64,000 nucleotides of DNA from Ascarosepion bandense. Its lineage: Eukaryota; Mollusca; Cephalopoda; Sepiida; Sepiidae. The stretch lies in NCBI GenBank assembly GCA_037127315.1, contig JBBBDQ010001918.1, positions 5,254,501 to 5,318,500 of the forward strand, given 5' to 3'. The notes beneath the pieces were generated by a model. The model did no database searches. It worked only from the letters and a program-made list of their open reading frames with translations, and was not told where the DNA came from. Position numbers and translations under genes: made by a program. Positions 20,786 through 31,078 of this stretch are shown here, piece after piece (the stretch's first letter is position 1; each line of letters starts with the position of its first letter).

Positions 20786-21525
20786 AAAAAAAACAAAAAA
20801 AAAACAAACGAACACGAACAATCCTTTGAAAAAAAAACACAAACTTACAAAAGTGGAGTTAACTAAGTTTTAACTTAGTTAAAGTCCAAATGAACTCCAA
20901 AAAGGGAGGGGGGAAACAAAAAAAAAACAAAACACAGATATATATATATATATATATAAAAAAAAACAAACGAAAAATACCTCACAGTTTAACACAGGAA
21001 ATTTGAATTAAAGATTCATTCTTCAATTCTTGCTTTTCCCAAAAATCAACATCGAGTTAGCCTGCTAGGTAAATTCCCATTCAAAGAACAACACATGGCA
21101 TGGAGCTGTAATGGCTGCTGATAACTTGGCCAAAGTCGCTTCGCATAACAGAATAAATATAAATTTCAAACTTTTTTTTTCCTCCCAAATGAAGCATGAA
21201 CTCCAAAAAGGGGGAAAAAAAAAACAAAAAAAAGACAAAACACAGATATATATATATAAAAAAAAAAAACAAACGAAAAATACCTCACAGTTTAACACAG
21301 GAAATTTGAATTAAAGATTCATTCTTCAATTCTTGCTTTTCCCAAAAATCAACATCGAGTTAGCCTGCTAGGTAAATTCCCATTCAAAGAACAACACATG
21401 GCATGGAGCTGTAATGGCTGCTGATAACTTGGCCAAAGTCGCTTCGCATAACAGAATAAATATAAATTTCAAACTTTTTTTTTTCCTCCCCAATGAAGCA
21501 TGAACTCCAAAAAGGGGATATACAA
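20780..21525. repeat. About 305-bp tandem repeat upstream of the LINE
   Basis: The block containing ATGAACTCCAAAAAGGG, A-rich and TA tracts, ACCTCACAGTTTAACACAGG and CATGGAGCTGTAATGGCTGC repeats with a period near 303-306 bp: marker positions 20888, 21197 and 21503 for the first motif, 21067 and 21370 for GGTAAATTCCC. It lies directly 5' of the LINE leader. Whether it is LINE promoter sequence or simply the insertion site is not clear. Confidence 0.75.
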
Positions 21526-21999
21526 AGAGTAGTCCAAAAGTAGGTAGCCAGTAAATAACATTTATTTTGAGATTTTATGGAGGCAATAAGAAGAGGAATT
21601 TACGAGGAGAAGCAGGAGATAAAACGAGTGGCCCTTGATCGAGTATCTCGGGAAATCGCTTACACAGGAATCTATTTCACAATGTGGCAGTCTCTTTACT
21701 GCCTGGGTGAAACCTTCTTCTTATTCTTGTAAAACGGAAGAAATGAAAATGATTCGACTCTGTGGAAGATGTAAAGATCTGAACAGGTGAAACTAGTGGG
21801 TGGAGATCAGCTGAATATATGATCGCGTAGATAACAATAAAATAGGAAGGAGTTCTATAGATATTCGATGCTGGGCATAGTGCCAGCAGTGTATAAAATA
21901 TGACTTCTTCACTAAGACTGCACAAACGATTGTGAAAACTGTCAAGGCTAAAAGGGTAGACTTTAATTTGCCTTCGAAATTTTTTATTTTTATATATTA
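21526..21999. other. No gene seen
   Basis: The start (GAGTAGTCCAAAAGTAGGTA) vaguely recalls mariner termini. An 82-codon minus-strand frame at 21677-21925 has no recognisable domain. Confidence 0.35.
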
Positions 22000-22543
22000 T
22001 CTAAACTTATTTATAAATGGAACTTTATCTGTTGTTGTGTGTATGTGTCTGTGTGTGTGTGTGCCTGTGTTCGTTACCTATAGACTCCGAAACGGCTGAA
22101 CCGATTTTCTTGAAAATTTACACAGTTGTACTACAAGCGTCTGCAAATTTTCTTAGCTAGGTTTTGTGTCGAGGTACCCCCGATAAATATCGAAAATCGA
22201 TAATCGAAAAAAAGGGTTACAGAAGGAGTGGTCCGATTTTAATCAAATTTGATACAATCATAGACAAAGACATCAGAAACGATATTCAGAATTTTCAAGG
22301 TTGTAGTTCTTACAATATTGCAGAAAATCGATAATATATATATATATATATATATATAAAAGGCAAAATTTTTGTGTGCGTGTCTGTTTATCTGTCTGTA
22401 TGTCCTTTATACAAATTCACAATTTTTATCCGATTCTCACCAAATTTCACACAAATATTCTTTAGGCTGAGTTTGAGCTCCAGGACCATTGATTAGTTTT
22501 AAAGCTTTCATTACACCCGAGCAACGCCGAGCTATACTGCTAG
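22000..22543 (+). mobile_element. Helitron-like non-autonomous element, complete
   Basis: Starts TCTAAACTTATTTATAAATG after A and ends CTATACTGCTAG before T, with a GC-rich foldback region (CACCCGAGCAACGCCGAGC) about 10 bases upstream of CTAG. Within lie a TG-rich tract near the 5' end, the conserved TATAGACTCCGAAACGGCTG block and a TA tract (22333-22358). TC start, hairpin plus CTAG end and insertion next to T are classic Helitron features. No Rep/helicase coding sequence, so non-autonomous. Confidence 0.75.
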
Positions 22544-23067
22544 TATTTCATCGGCAAACATGAAATTTGGCTATATGGAACGATTTCTAGATATGTGTTT
22601 ATAAAATTAATGGATATTTTATTTATTTATTTATTTATTTATTTATTAATCCGAGAGAATATATCACCTTAAAATTTATTTTTAGTGAATACTCATAGGA
22701 GACACGGTACAAAAATAAATTGCACATCAAATTCAGTAATTGAAGAGATGAGTTCGAATTTCACTCAAATACAGTACATTGTTTCTTGGGGTCCATCTGC
22801 AACGACTTTTAGAAACGTCCAACTTCCCAAAGAATACCAAGATACAGACAAAAAATTCAACTCAACACACAGACCCCACATCGGTTCTTGATAACGATTG
22901 CTAAGATCAAAAATACCCGAAGAAAAAAATATATATTGTCTCATGTCGATGAGATGACACAACTTGGTGTTTCATACGTTCTGCAATCATCAGGTGCATT
23001 TTTCAAACCAAAAAAGCATCTGATGTTAGCAGAACGCATGAAATTCCGATACGTACCATCGACGTAG

Positions 23068-23070
<3 letters not shown>
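22544..23070. other. Unassigned; (ATTT)n and a short inverted repeat
   Basis: An ATTT tract lies at about 22618-22646. An imperfect inverted pair occurs around 22966-23050 (TTTCATACGTTCTGC and GCAGAACGCATGAAAT). A TA tract follows at 23072-23114. Confidence 0.45.
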
Positions 23071-23115
<45 letters not shown>

Positions 23116-23116
23116 T

Positions 23117-24161
23117 AATGACCTCCCAGACAAGATCAAGAGCTAGGTAGGCCTCAACGCAGATGACACCACAATTTACTAACGCATCAGTAAGAATCCA
23201 GGAGTGACGGACAAACTTAATCTTACTGCTGATCATGAGAGGGATCTACAATCTGTGGTGAATTAGGATAAGAAGTGGCTTTTAAATTTCAATACGTCTA
23301 AGACCAAGCTGCTGTCTGTCAATTATCACAGGCAACCTCTCCTACCACCCATAAGCATCGACCAAGCGAGTCTCCCCGAAAGTAATACACTGCACCTCTT
23401 CGGCCTTACCCTCTCCTCTGATCTCAAGTGGAACCACTGCATTGTGTCAGTAGCTAAATCCACTGCTAGGAAAGTTAGGTCACTGTGTCGGGCCAGGAAG
23501 TTTTTTTCCACCTGAAACCATCCTGCATATATACAAATCAACCATTCGTCCGTGCATGAAGTAATGCTGCCCTATATGGTCAGGTGCCCCCGCTGTTCAT
23601 CTCCGTGTTCTTGACAGGCTCCAAAGGAGAATCAGTAATGTGATAGGTACTGACTTCACGGCTCGACTACAGCCACTTTCCCAGCGACGAGATGTGGCTT
23701 TCCTTTGTCTGTTCTATAAATACTTCCATGGCTTTTGCTCCAACGAGCTTGAGTCACTGGTGCCTCCGCAACAGGTGTTTACACGTGGAACCAAACTGGC
23801 AACTAGGTTTCACCCATTCACAGTGAGATCAACCAAATGCAGACGACAATTCTACTCCTGCAGCTTCTTTTCCCGCACTTCCCGCTGTGGAACTAATTTC
23901 CTTATTCTTGCTTTCCTGGCGGCTACCATCTCCCGGAATTTAAATGCAAGGTCAATTCTCATCTCTCAACTACTTGACCCTACTTCTTTCCACACTGTCC
24001 TGTAGATCCTTTCCTTTCTCGCCACCTTCGCAAGTGTCATCACACCTGTATCCCCATTCTTCTCTGCTCCTTTCTAACTGGTTTGTCCTTCTTCTCTAAT
24101 CCTTTTACTCTTATGTAGTCCCCTGCACATCAGTGGCGTTACCGCCTTGCTCAGGGTGATA

Positions 24162-24163
<2 letters not shown>
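23117..24163 (+). mobile_element. APE-type LINE, 5'-truncated copy
   Basis: Plus-strand copy of the LINE at 17271-20785, starting inside the RT (ATGACCTCCCAGACAAGATC, around the YADD box, which is broken) and running to the 3' UTR with CCCCTGCACATCAGTGGCG and GGGTGATATGAT. The best open part (23640-24005) matches the C-terminus: IGTDFTARLQPLSQRRDVAF, FYKYFHGFCSNELESLVPP. Several frameshifts. The element ends straight into a TA tract. Confidence 0.85.
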
Positions 24164-24200
<37 letters not shown>

Positions 24201-24335
24201 CCTGTTTCGCTGTATCACAGCACATCAATGCAGCTAAATTAACCGCTTGCTTCAAGCCGGGATCGAAATCCGATTGATTTTCATCAGTTGAAGATATTAC
24301 CCCTAAGCTTTCTGCGCGAGTCAGAGAAATGCAGA
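24163..24335 (-). mobile_element. TA tract and SINE-B copy
   Basis: TA tract to 24198, then GGCCTGTTTCGCTGTATCAC through GAAGATATTACCCCTAAGC, a diverged SINE-B tail and tRNA-like part. Confidence 0.6.
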
Positions 24336-24815
24336 TCTCATAACATGTTATTGACAGAAGGTAAACAAACAGCAACTTAGAGCGGAACTCAATTTAGTTG
24401 ATGTACACTGTGCCCTGGAAGTTGATGTTAGTCTAGGAAACCTTTCGCTGAGCAAAGCCGTTGTATCACCACATTGACTGTATATGTAGCCATGGAATCG
24501 ATTTTTTCGTTGAAGTTTCATGAAGCATTATCCGTCCTTTAACAGGTCATGTTTTTTATACTGCTGGATGACTAGACGTTCCCACGACCGATCAGCTTAG
24601 TTGGGGAAACGGTGATAGGCCTCAATGATTTTGCTTGCATCGTACCAGTAACACCCGTAGAGTGATCTGTCATGAAAATAAGCTTGATCTCAAAAATACC
24701 TTAAAATGCAGGCATTGGCTTTAATAATCGCAACTATAAAAACACGCACCAACGGAGGAATATGAATCAATAAATATATCCTGTTTCAGATTTGATCCAT
24801 GGTTGTAGCATAAAC
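24336..24815. other. No gene seen
   Basis: No element recognised and no open frame of note. Confidence 0.4.
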
Positions 24816-24819
24816 ATCA

Positions 24820-25030
24820 TATTGGTTTGTGACCAAGTGGTTAGGACGTTTGCTTTGCGAATCGAATCTTACCTTCTTGATGACATCGGTCTGTAGGGGA
24901 TAAAAGTATCTTATAACTATATCAAAGGTTGATCCAAGCCTTGTGAGTGAAACTGGAAAACGTCGATGGTCGTGACAGAGGATTTGAGCGCCCTGGCCTT
25001 GTTCAGACTGTTTTTCACGCAACATAATCA
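24820..25030 (+). mobile_element. tRNA-derived SINE-C, diverged copy
   Basis: Matches the element at 30695-30985 in order: GTGGTTAGGACGTTTGCTTT, GTAGGGGATAAAAGTATCTT, CAAGCCTTGTGAGTGAAACT, GTCGTGACAGAGGATTTGAG and ACTGTTTTTCACGC. Part of the box B region is deleted here. Confidence 0.6.
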
Positions 25031-25169
25031 GAAACGGTAACTAAACTGTATAGTTGCAGTGTAAACCCCACCTATTAGGCAGGCATCCTTAAATATGAGT
25101 GGCAAGCCATACAAAAATTACGTTAAATGCCGTTTAAGTGCTAGCCTAGTCTCTTCTGTTCATCAATCA

Positions 25170-25174
25170 GTCTG

Positions 25175-25205
<31 letters not shown>

Positions 25206-25565
25206 AATTTTTTCTCTATCTATCTATCTATCTATCTATCTATGTTCATACTATCAATCACATTCTGTTCATATCTATCTATCTATCTATCTATCTCAAT
25301 TTTTTCTCTATCTATCTATCTATCTATCTATGTTCATACTATCAATCACATTCTGTTCATATCTATCTATCTATCTATCTATCTATCTCAATTTTTTCTC
25401 TATCTATCTATCTATCTATCTATCTATGTTCATACTATCAATCACATTCTGTTCATATCTATCTATCTATCTATCTATCTATGTTCATACTATCAATCAC
25501 ATTCTGTTCATATCTATCTATCTATCTATCTATCTATGTTCATACTATCAATCACATTCTGTTCA

Positions 25566-25600
<35 letters not shown>

Positions 25601-25628
25601 GTTCATACTATCAATCACATTCTGTTCA

Positions 25629-25659
<31 letters not shown>

Positions 25660-25682
25660 GTTCATACTATCAATCACATTCA
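25170..25682. repeat. (TCTA)n array with a 31-bp interspersed motif
   Basis: TCTA runs alternate with a conserved segment GTTCATACTATCAATCACAT plus TCTGTTCATA, seen at about 25242, 25330, 25427, 25481, 25536, 25599 and 25659. An additional CAATTTTTTCTCTA variant marks the first units. Unit length varies with TCTA number (about 55-97 bp). Open frames across it are Leu-Ser-Ile-Tyr artefacts. Confidence 0.9.
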
Positions 25683-26334
25683 GGCTGATATTATACATGT
25701 AATGACCATTTTAGTTAGTACTTTTTGGCATATCCAGAAAAATGTATTTCCCTTTCTCCAAAATTGCATGTCTGCATATTTTGCTGTCGTGATGACAAAC
25801 CTAGAATGTTAAACTTTTCTCAGGATACGAAACATGGGTTTTAGAGTTCCAGTACTGTAAAAATAAATGACACGAATTATTAATTAGGAAAGATGGCGTG
25901 ACGAATGTAAAACTGTCAGGACAGAACAATAAAAAATACAGAGGAGAAGAGAGAAAGAAATATTTTACTGACTTTTGTACGTGACTGCAATCGCTTTTTC
26001 AGAAATGACAATAAAAAAAAGAAAGACCAAAAAAGGAAGGGCGTGAAGTATTTACGAATTATCACGTATTCGCTTTTGGCAATATAAAAAGAACGTCAAT
26101 TATGAGTGAAACACACATCATAATTGTTTTCTTTTACATTTCAATGTTCATTTGCGTCATCATCGGAGAAATATTGTCCATTTGAATAAACGTACTGTTT
26201 TCACGAGATTTGGATAAAACCTCTAGAAAAAATATATATCGGAAAAATGAGTTAAGAACGTGTACCCGACATTACGTAAAAAGCGGCAAGTCTTATATGA
26301 ACGTACGGGTGTTCGTTGTGATGTAGTGGATATA
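25683..26334. other. No gene seen
   Basis: AT-rich with an A/G-rich patch near 25940-26040. No recognisable element. Confidence 0.4.
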
Positions 26335-26719
26335 ATTGGAGTAGATAGACTAAACTATCGCCCGGTTCACATTACACCCACGTCTATTGAACAGGTGAAG
26401 AGGCTCATCCCTTGTTCCCTGTTTAGGATGTGGTTTCCGGCTTTCTCTTTTCCAATCTTTTCACTTTCTTTTGTTTATTTTTTTTTAATTGGAGTAGATA
26501 GACTGAACTTTCTCCCGGTTCACACTCCACCCATGTCTATTGAACAGGTGTAGAGGCTCATCCTTTGTTCCCTGTTTAGGATGTGATTTCCAGCTTTCTC
26601 TTTTCCAATCTATTCACTCTTACGTAGCCCCCTGCACACCAGTGGCCTTACCGCCTTGCTTGGGGTGATGTGATTTTAAAAAAAAATATCGGCTCGCCCA
26701 AAAAAAAAAAAAAAAAAAT
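26335..26719 (+). mobile_element. LINE 5'/3'-end fusion derivative, two monomers
   Basis: Two tandem copies (26335 and 26488, period 153 bp) of the APE LINE 5' leader (GGAGTAGATAGACT, CGCCCGGTTCAC, TGTTTAGGATGTGGTTTCC) are joined directly to the LINE 3' end (TACGTAGCCCCCTGCACACC, CTTGGGGTGATGTGATT). An A run, the extra motif ATATCGGCTCGCC (26686-26698) and a second A run follow. No protein coding. It looks like a non-autonomous derivative copied by the parent LINE. Confidence 0.8.
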
Positions 26720-26723
26720 AATA

Positions 26724-27098
26724 ATTGGAGTAGATAGATTAAACTATCGCCCGGTTCACGCTCCACCCACGTCTATTGAACAGGTGTAGAAGCTCATCCC
26801 TTGTTCCCTGTTTAGGATGTGGTTTCCGGCTTTCTCTTTTCAAATCTTTTCACTCTTTTCGTTTTTTTTAATTGGAGTAGATAGACTAAACTATCGCCCG
26901 GTTCACACTCCACCCACGTCTATTGAACAGGTGTAGAAGCTCATCCCTTGTTCCCTGTTTAGGATGTGGTTTCCGGCTTTCTCTTTTCCATCTTTTCGCT
27001 CTTACGTAGCCCCCTGCACATCAGTGGCGTTACCGCCTTGCTCGGGGTGATATGATTAAAAAAAAAATATCGGCTCGCCAAAAAAGAAAAATAAATTG
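26724..27098 (+). mobile_element. LINE 5'/3'-end fusion derivative, second copy
   Basis: Head-to-tail with the previous element and built the same way: monomers at 26724 and 26871 (period 147 bp), the LINE 3' end (CGTAGCCCCCTGCACATCAG), an A run, ATATCGGCTCGCC at 27067-27079 and a further A-rich run. It sits inside SINE-A sequence, since GAGTTCGAATTCCAGTTGAA follows at 27109. Confidence 0.8.
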
Positions 27099-27351
27099 AA
27101 CAGCCGAGTTCGAATTCCAGTTGAATTCGTGGTGTTCACTTACACCTAAATACCGTTGGGAAAGGTATGAATCCATCACATTGTTTTAGCCATTAAATAT
27201 TGCTAGACAGGCAGGCTTTTGAGCATGTTTTATTGCACGTTTTAAATTGAAGAGTTCTCCTTGAGAGAAGAAGGTATGGATCTATACCTTCCCGAGGATA
27301 TTTTGTAAATAAGTGAATGAAATGACTTCAACAAGAATTTGAACAAGACAC
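27099..27351 (+). mobile_element. SINE-A fragment, interrupted
   Basis: GCCGAGTTCGAATTCCAG (box B) and TACCGTTGGGAAAGGTATGA at 27105-27170 are SINE-A. Its 5' part is cut off by the LINE derivative. A further stretch (27262-27350) resembles reverse SINE-A (AAGAAGGTATGGATCTATAC, AAGTGAATGAAATGACTTCA). Confidence 0.5.
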
Positions 27352-27362
27352 CCTAATCTCAC

Positions 27363-27841
27363 GGGCTTACGGTCTATCACGTTAAATACACCGGTTCTCG
27401 TTCGTTCACCGAAGTTAAACAACGTTGAGCCTGGTCTGTATTTAGACGGGTGGTCGCAAGGGAATACCAAGTGCTGTAAGCGTATAGTGACGGATGTGCG
27501 TTGTTGGTGCAGTGGGTAACGGCTCGAAAAGAGAAATCGGTGAGCAGAGTTCGAATTCCAGTTGAATGCCCTGCATTCAATTAAAGCACTGATACCCTTG
27601 GGAAAGGTATTAATCCGTCCCTTCCCTCCAGTTATGGGTTAAATAACAAGGGTAAGACTTGGGGACCCTGCCCTTAAAAACAAATCCCAATGAATCTTGA
27701 TACTCGAAAAGAAAAATGTATTGCTAGATACAAAAACTTATATAAACAACAATAAATTGTTGAAAGAAAAAAATAAAGTTTTGTTTGCAATAAATGACCC
27801 GCCGAGGTTGACTTGCCATAAAAAACAAAACAATCAACCAA
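27363..27841 (+). mobile_element. Composite 5S-plus-tRNA SINE with TSD
   Basis: An 11-bp TSD, CCTAATCTCAC, lies at 27352-27362 and 27842-27852. The insert has a 5S-like head (ACCGGTTCTCGTTCGTTCAC, CGAAGTTAAACAACG, GGGAATACCAAGTGCTGTAA), then a tRNA-like part (GTGCGTTGTTGGTGCAGTGG with box A, CAGAGTTCGAATTCCAG with box B), then a body and an AT-rich tail ending in GACCCGCCGAGGTTGACTTG and an A-rich run. Two pol III promoter types are thus stacked in one element. The tail is shared with family F. Confidence 0.8.
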
Positions 27842-27884
27842 CCTAATCTCACTGCATTAATATCTGATACATTGCACACTAGCC

Positions 27885-28145
27885 TAGCCGGATATGCATT
27901 TTGGTGCAGTGGATATCAGTTCAGCATGAGAAATCGAAGTGTTCGAATTCAAGTTAAATCGTTGCATTCACTTATGCACAAATACCAGATATAGGTTAAG
28001 TACGAAGATTGATTTGTTTCTATAACCTTGGTTGGCAACCAGTCTACCGGAAAAAAGTACAGCGAGAAAACATTCTCTCCAGTTTTTCGAGACATGATCA
28101 CCCAAGCGTGTATTTTGTACTGCGCTTAACTTACTCATTGATTTA
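27885..28145 (+). mobile_element. SINE-A, diverged copy with internal deletion
   Basis: TTGGTGCAGTGGATATCAG (box A), GTGTTCGAATTC (box B), TTGCATTCACTTATGCACAA and the tail GAGACATGATCACCCAAGCG are present in order. The segment between the CCAGTCTACCG block and the tail is shortened and altered. Confidence 0.7.
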
Positions 28146-28272
28146 TATGAAGGTTAACAACATTTAATGTAAAACCTACCATGAAGAAAACTGACGACAA
28201 CTTTCGGAGTTCATGGAAAAACAAACTCTTTTTACAATAAAAATAACCGAAAGAGAATAATGCATGAAATTA

Positions 28273-28745
28273 GTTAGTCAGTTAAGTGCCATACGCTTGG
28301 GAGATCATGTCTCGAAAGAGACATGACTGACTGGGTAGAAGATTATCCCGCTAGGTTGCCATTGCTTTCTGCAGTAAAACTGGTTGCCAGCCAAGGCTAT
28401 AGAGCCCAATCTGTCCTGTTATTTGAACTTGGCTGTTCAATTTTTTTTTTTTTTTTTTTTGCGAGCCGATATTTTTTTTAATCATATCACCCCGAGCAAG
28501 GCGGTAACGCCACTGATGTGCAGGGGGCTATGTAAGAGCGAAAAGATGGAAAAAAGAAAGCCGGAAACCACATCCTAAACAGGGAACAAGGGATGAGCTT
28601 CTACACATAACTAGAAGGAAAAGACGGATTAATACCTTTCTCAATGATATTTGCGCGTAAGTGAATGCAACGAATTTAACTGGAATTAGAACTAGGCTCT
28701 CCGATTTCTCGTTCCAAGCCGATATCCACTGCACCACAACGCAGA
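28273..28745 (-). mobile_element. SINE-A interrupted by a LINE derivative
   Basis: The minus-strand SINE-A tail and body occupy 28273-28436 (CGCTTGGGAGATCATGTCTC, GACTGACTGGGTAGAAGATT) and its head 28607-28745 (CCGATATCCACTGCACCACA). The piece between is an inserted LINE derivative. The interruption falls at the ATTTAACCCATAACT region of the SINE. Confidence 0.8.
28441..28606 (-). mobile_element. LINE fusion derivative nested in SINE-A, truncated
   Basis: Minus strand: part of one leader monomer (TCCCTGTTTAGGATGTGGTT), the LINE 3' end (CCCCTGCACATCAGTGGCG), an A run, the ATATCGGCTCGC motif (28461-28472) and about 20 A. 5' truncated. It carries the same extra tail motif as the pair at 26335-27098. 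Confidence 0.8.
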
Positions 28746-29254
28746 TCCAATGAAGACATGGCCTTAATAATAGTTTTATTAATAACAGCGTATTATGATA
28801 TAAAATTATCAGAATAATTTTTTTAAATCATTTCTTGGAATCTAAATAATGTCCTTCGCGCAGAAGTTAAAAACAAATATTTTTTAGGGCAGCATTTACA
28901 TGAGACTTTGTCCAGACATTAAACCCAAGGGGAAGAATTCGAAAAAAAAGAAGGTGGGGTTAATTATCAGGGTACCAAATGCCTTTTGAAAAGAAGAGCG
29001 GATTCTTTACTACCATTTTCTTGTCCTAATCTCAAAATTCTACACCGTTTCTCTCATCTGATATAAATATTCTCCCTTTCTTAAGCTTGCAGTCTCGTTT
29101 AGATCACTCTTCTCGCGATAACACCTGAAGTTTTTGATTTATAGGCAAACGATAAAAGAAATATTTTTCATATCGTCGACGCTTGCTGTCTAATTAGAGC
29201 GTGCCTAAGGCTAATATAACAACAAAGAATTTTGAAGCACGCGTTTCTTGCTGA

Positions 29255-29255
<1 letters not shown>
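28746..29255. other. No gene seen
   Basis: AT-rich with no recognisable element or meaningful open frame. A TA tract follows at 29256-29299. Confidence 0.4.
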
Positions 29256-29299
<44 letters not shown>

Positions 29300-29303
<4 letters not shown>

Positions 29304-29580
29304 CGGTCATGTCACGTTGGATACACCGGTTCCCGCTCGATCACCGAAGTTGAGCCTGGTCAGTACTTAGGTGGGTGACCACTTGGGAATACCAGGTGCT
29401 GTTAGCGTTTACGGATGTGCGTTGGGGTGCGGTGGATGTCGGCTTGGAGGGGGAAATCGGTGAGCCGAGTTCCAATTTCAGTCGAGCACGCTGCATTCAC
29501 TTGCGCACTGGTACCCTTGGGAAAGGTATTAATCCGTTCGTTCCCTCCAATTATGGGTTAAATAATTGAGGTCTGCTGTT
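29300..29580 (+). mobile_element. Composite 5S-plus-tRNA SINE, 3' truncated
   Basis: The 5S-like head is well preserved (TCACGTTGGATACACCGG, TAGGTGGGTGACCACTTGGG, AATACCAGGTGCTGTTAGC) but lacks a few bases of the GTTAAGCAACG box. The tRNA-like part follows (GTGCGTTGGGGTGCGGTGGA, GAGCCGAGTTCCAATTTCAG). Sequence departs from the family after ATGGGTTAAATAATTGAGG, so the shared tail is missing. Confidence 0.75.
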
Positions 29581-30185
29581 CGTGCGATTTGTGGCAGTCA
29601 TCTGCACCAATTGTTTGTTATCAGCAGTTTCAAGAAGTGTGGATGGTACTACACAATGCCTTCACCACTATAAACAAATCTCTGTGTGGTTGTCTTGCTG
29701 GAAAAAGGTCGGACCCTCATACGTTGAACGCGACGGGAGAATCCATTATTATATATATATATTGTAATTTTGTTATAAAAGCATAATATCACTAAGCAAA
29801 TTTTTTCATGTTTCGGAACAAAACTGTTCCTCTTCAGGTGATATGTTAAAATATATGTTGACAACGATTTGTTCTTGAAAATATAAGATGAATTTCTGGT
29901 TATTTAGAAAATAACAGAGTGTTAGTTGGTGGAAATGTAATATGTTTCCAAACAGTTCAATCAGCATTTTGAATTATGTAGCCATTGATATTTAAACCCT
30001 TCGGTTAGGAAAGGGAGCAGGATAGCATAGATCACGACATGTCAATTTTTTCTACCTTTTAATAAATCTAAATTTAATAAGTTTACCCTTTAATAAACCT
30101 AAAGTTCCACTGTGTATCTTACCCAGACAAAATTAAAACGTGGCATTTTCTATATAGTGGATAGTCTGTTTTTTGTTTGTTTTTT
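29581..30185. other. No gene seen
   Basis: Two overlapping frames of about 65 codons at 29582-29786 carry no recognisable domain. A short TA run lies at 29750-29762. Confidence 0.35.
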
Positions 30186-30186
30186 T

Positions 30187-30505
30187 TTCTAAAATTAAAC
30201 AATATATTTTGAATATCCACCAGCTTAGATGTTCGATAAATCTTGCGTGGAAAAAAATTAACTAGCAGCTGGATTCGAACCTGTATTCGTCCACCCGCTA
30301 GAGAGCGGCCGTCATCAAATCTGGTGTGGCTTACCCCTCAACCACAGAAGATATCACAGTCGACATGCTTTGATATAATTTTTTTTTCTAAAATTAAACA
30401 ATATATTTTAAATATCCAACGGCTTAGATGTTCGAGAAATCTTGCGTGGAAAAATTAACTAGCAGCTGGATTCGAACCTGTATACGTCCACCAGCTAGAG
30501 AAAAA
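30187..30505 (-). repeat. Tandem pair of a tRNA-like repeat, period about 198 bp
   Basis: TCTAAAATTAAACAATATAT starts at 30189 and again at 30387. Each unit includes CTGGATTCGAACCTGTAT, which on the minus strand is a box-B-like ACAGGTTCGAATCCAG. The first unit continues on the minus strand to a class II tRNA-like body with GTGGTTGAGGGGTAAGCCAC. The second unit is cut short. Confidence 0.7.
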
Positions 30506-30694
30506 TACCCCAGAATGACTGAAAAATCCAAACATCTTTCATCCTTTAATAGTCAGTTTAATTATTAACTTATATAAATGTAGGCAGAATAAAGCCAATG
30601 TTTATCAAATAAGGAGAGTTACAAAGCACTGCCAAGGGATTCCAATCAGTGTTACTCTGGCGGTTTTGGGGTATTATGCACCGGCCCTGTATGT

Positions 30695-30985
30695 ATGCAG
30701 AAGTGTTAGAACGTTAGCTTTCTGAACACGAAGTCCGGGTTCGAATCTGGCCATGGTTGATTTGAACAGAAAGGTGACTTCTTGATGTTAACGGTCTGAA
30801 GGAGGCGTTCCCAGCGGAATGTACCTGAAAAAAACCACACCATGGGCTGACCCAAGCCTCGTGAGCAAAATTGGGCAGACGGCTTCTTTTGAGGAGCTGT
30901 CAATGTTTGTGCTAGCTCGAAGTCACAAGTCATCGTGACAGAGGGTTTGAGTGTCGAACAGACTGTTGTTTGCGCTGGATAACGC
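30695..30985 (+). mobile_element. tRNA-derived SINE-C
   Basis: Box B is exact (GGGTTCGAATC at 30737-30747) after a tRNA-like TTAGAACGTTAGCTTTCTGA. The body has GGTGACTTCTTGATGTTAAC, CCATGGGCTGACCCAAGCC and GTCATCGTGACAGAGGGTTT. It shares this order with 24820-25030. Confidence 0.65.
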
Positions 30986-31078
30986 TTTAAGCCACTTCTT
31001 TAGCCATTATTAAAGAGGTTGCTTTTGGTCTAGTGCAAAATTTTCCAACCCTTTTAGACTCGCTAATTCTTTTTAGAA

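Noticed and set aside
25170..25682. CRISPR-like layout of a conserved 31-bp motif separated by variable segments
   Set aside because: The separating segments are TCTA microsatellite, not unique spacers, and the context is eukaryotic with no cas-like genes.
25095..25812. Long Leu-Ser-Ile-Tyr frames
   Set aside because: Translation of (TCTA)n in different phases; no protein signal.
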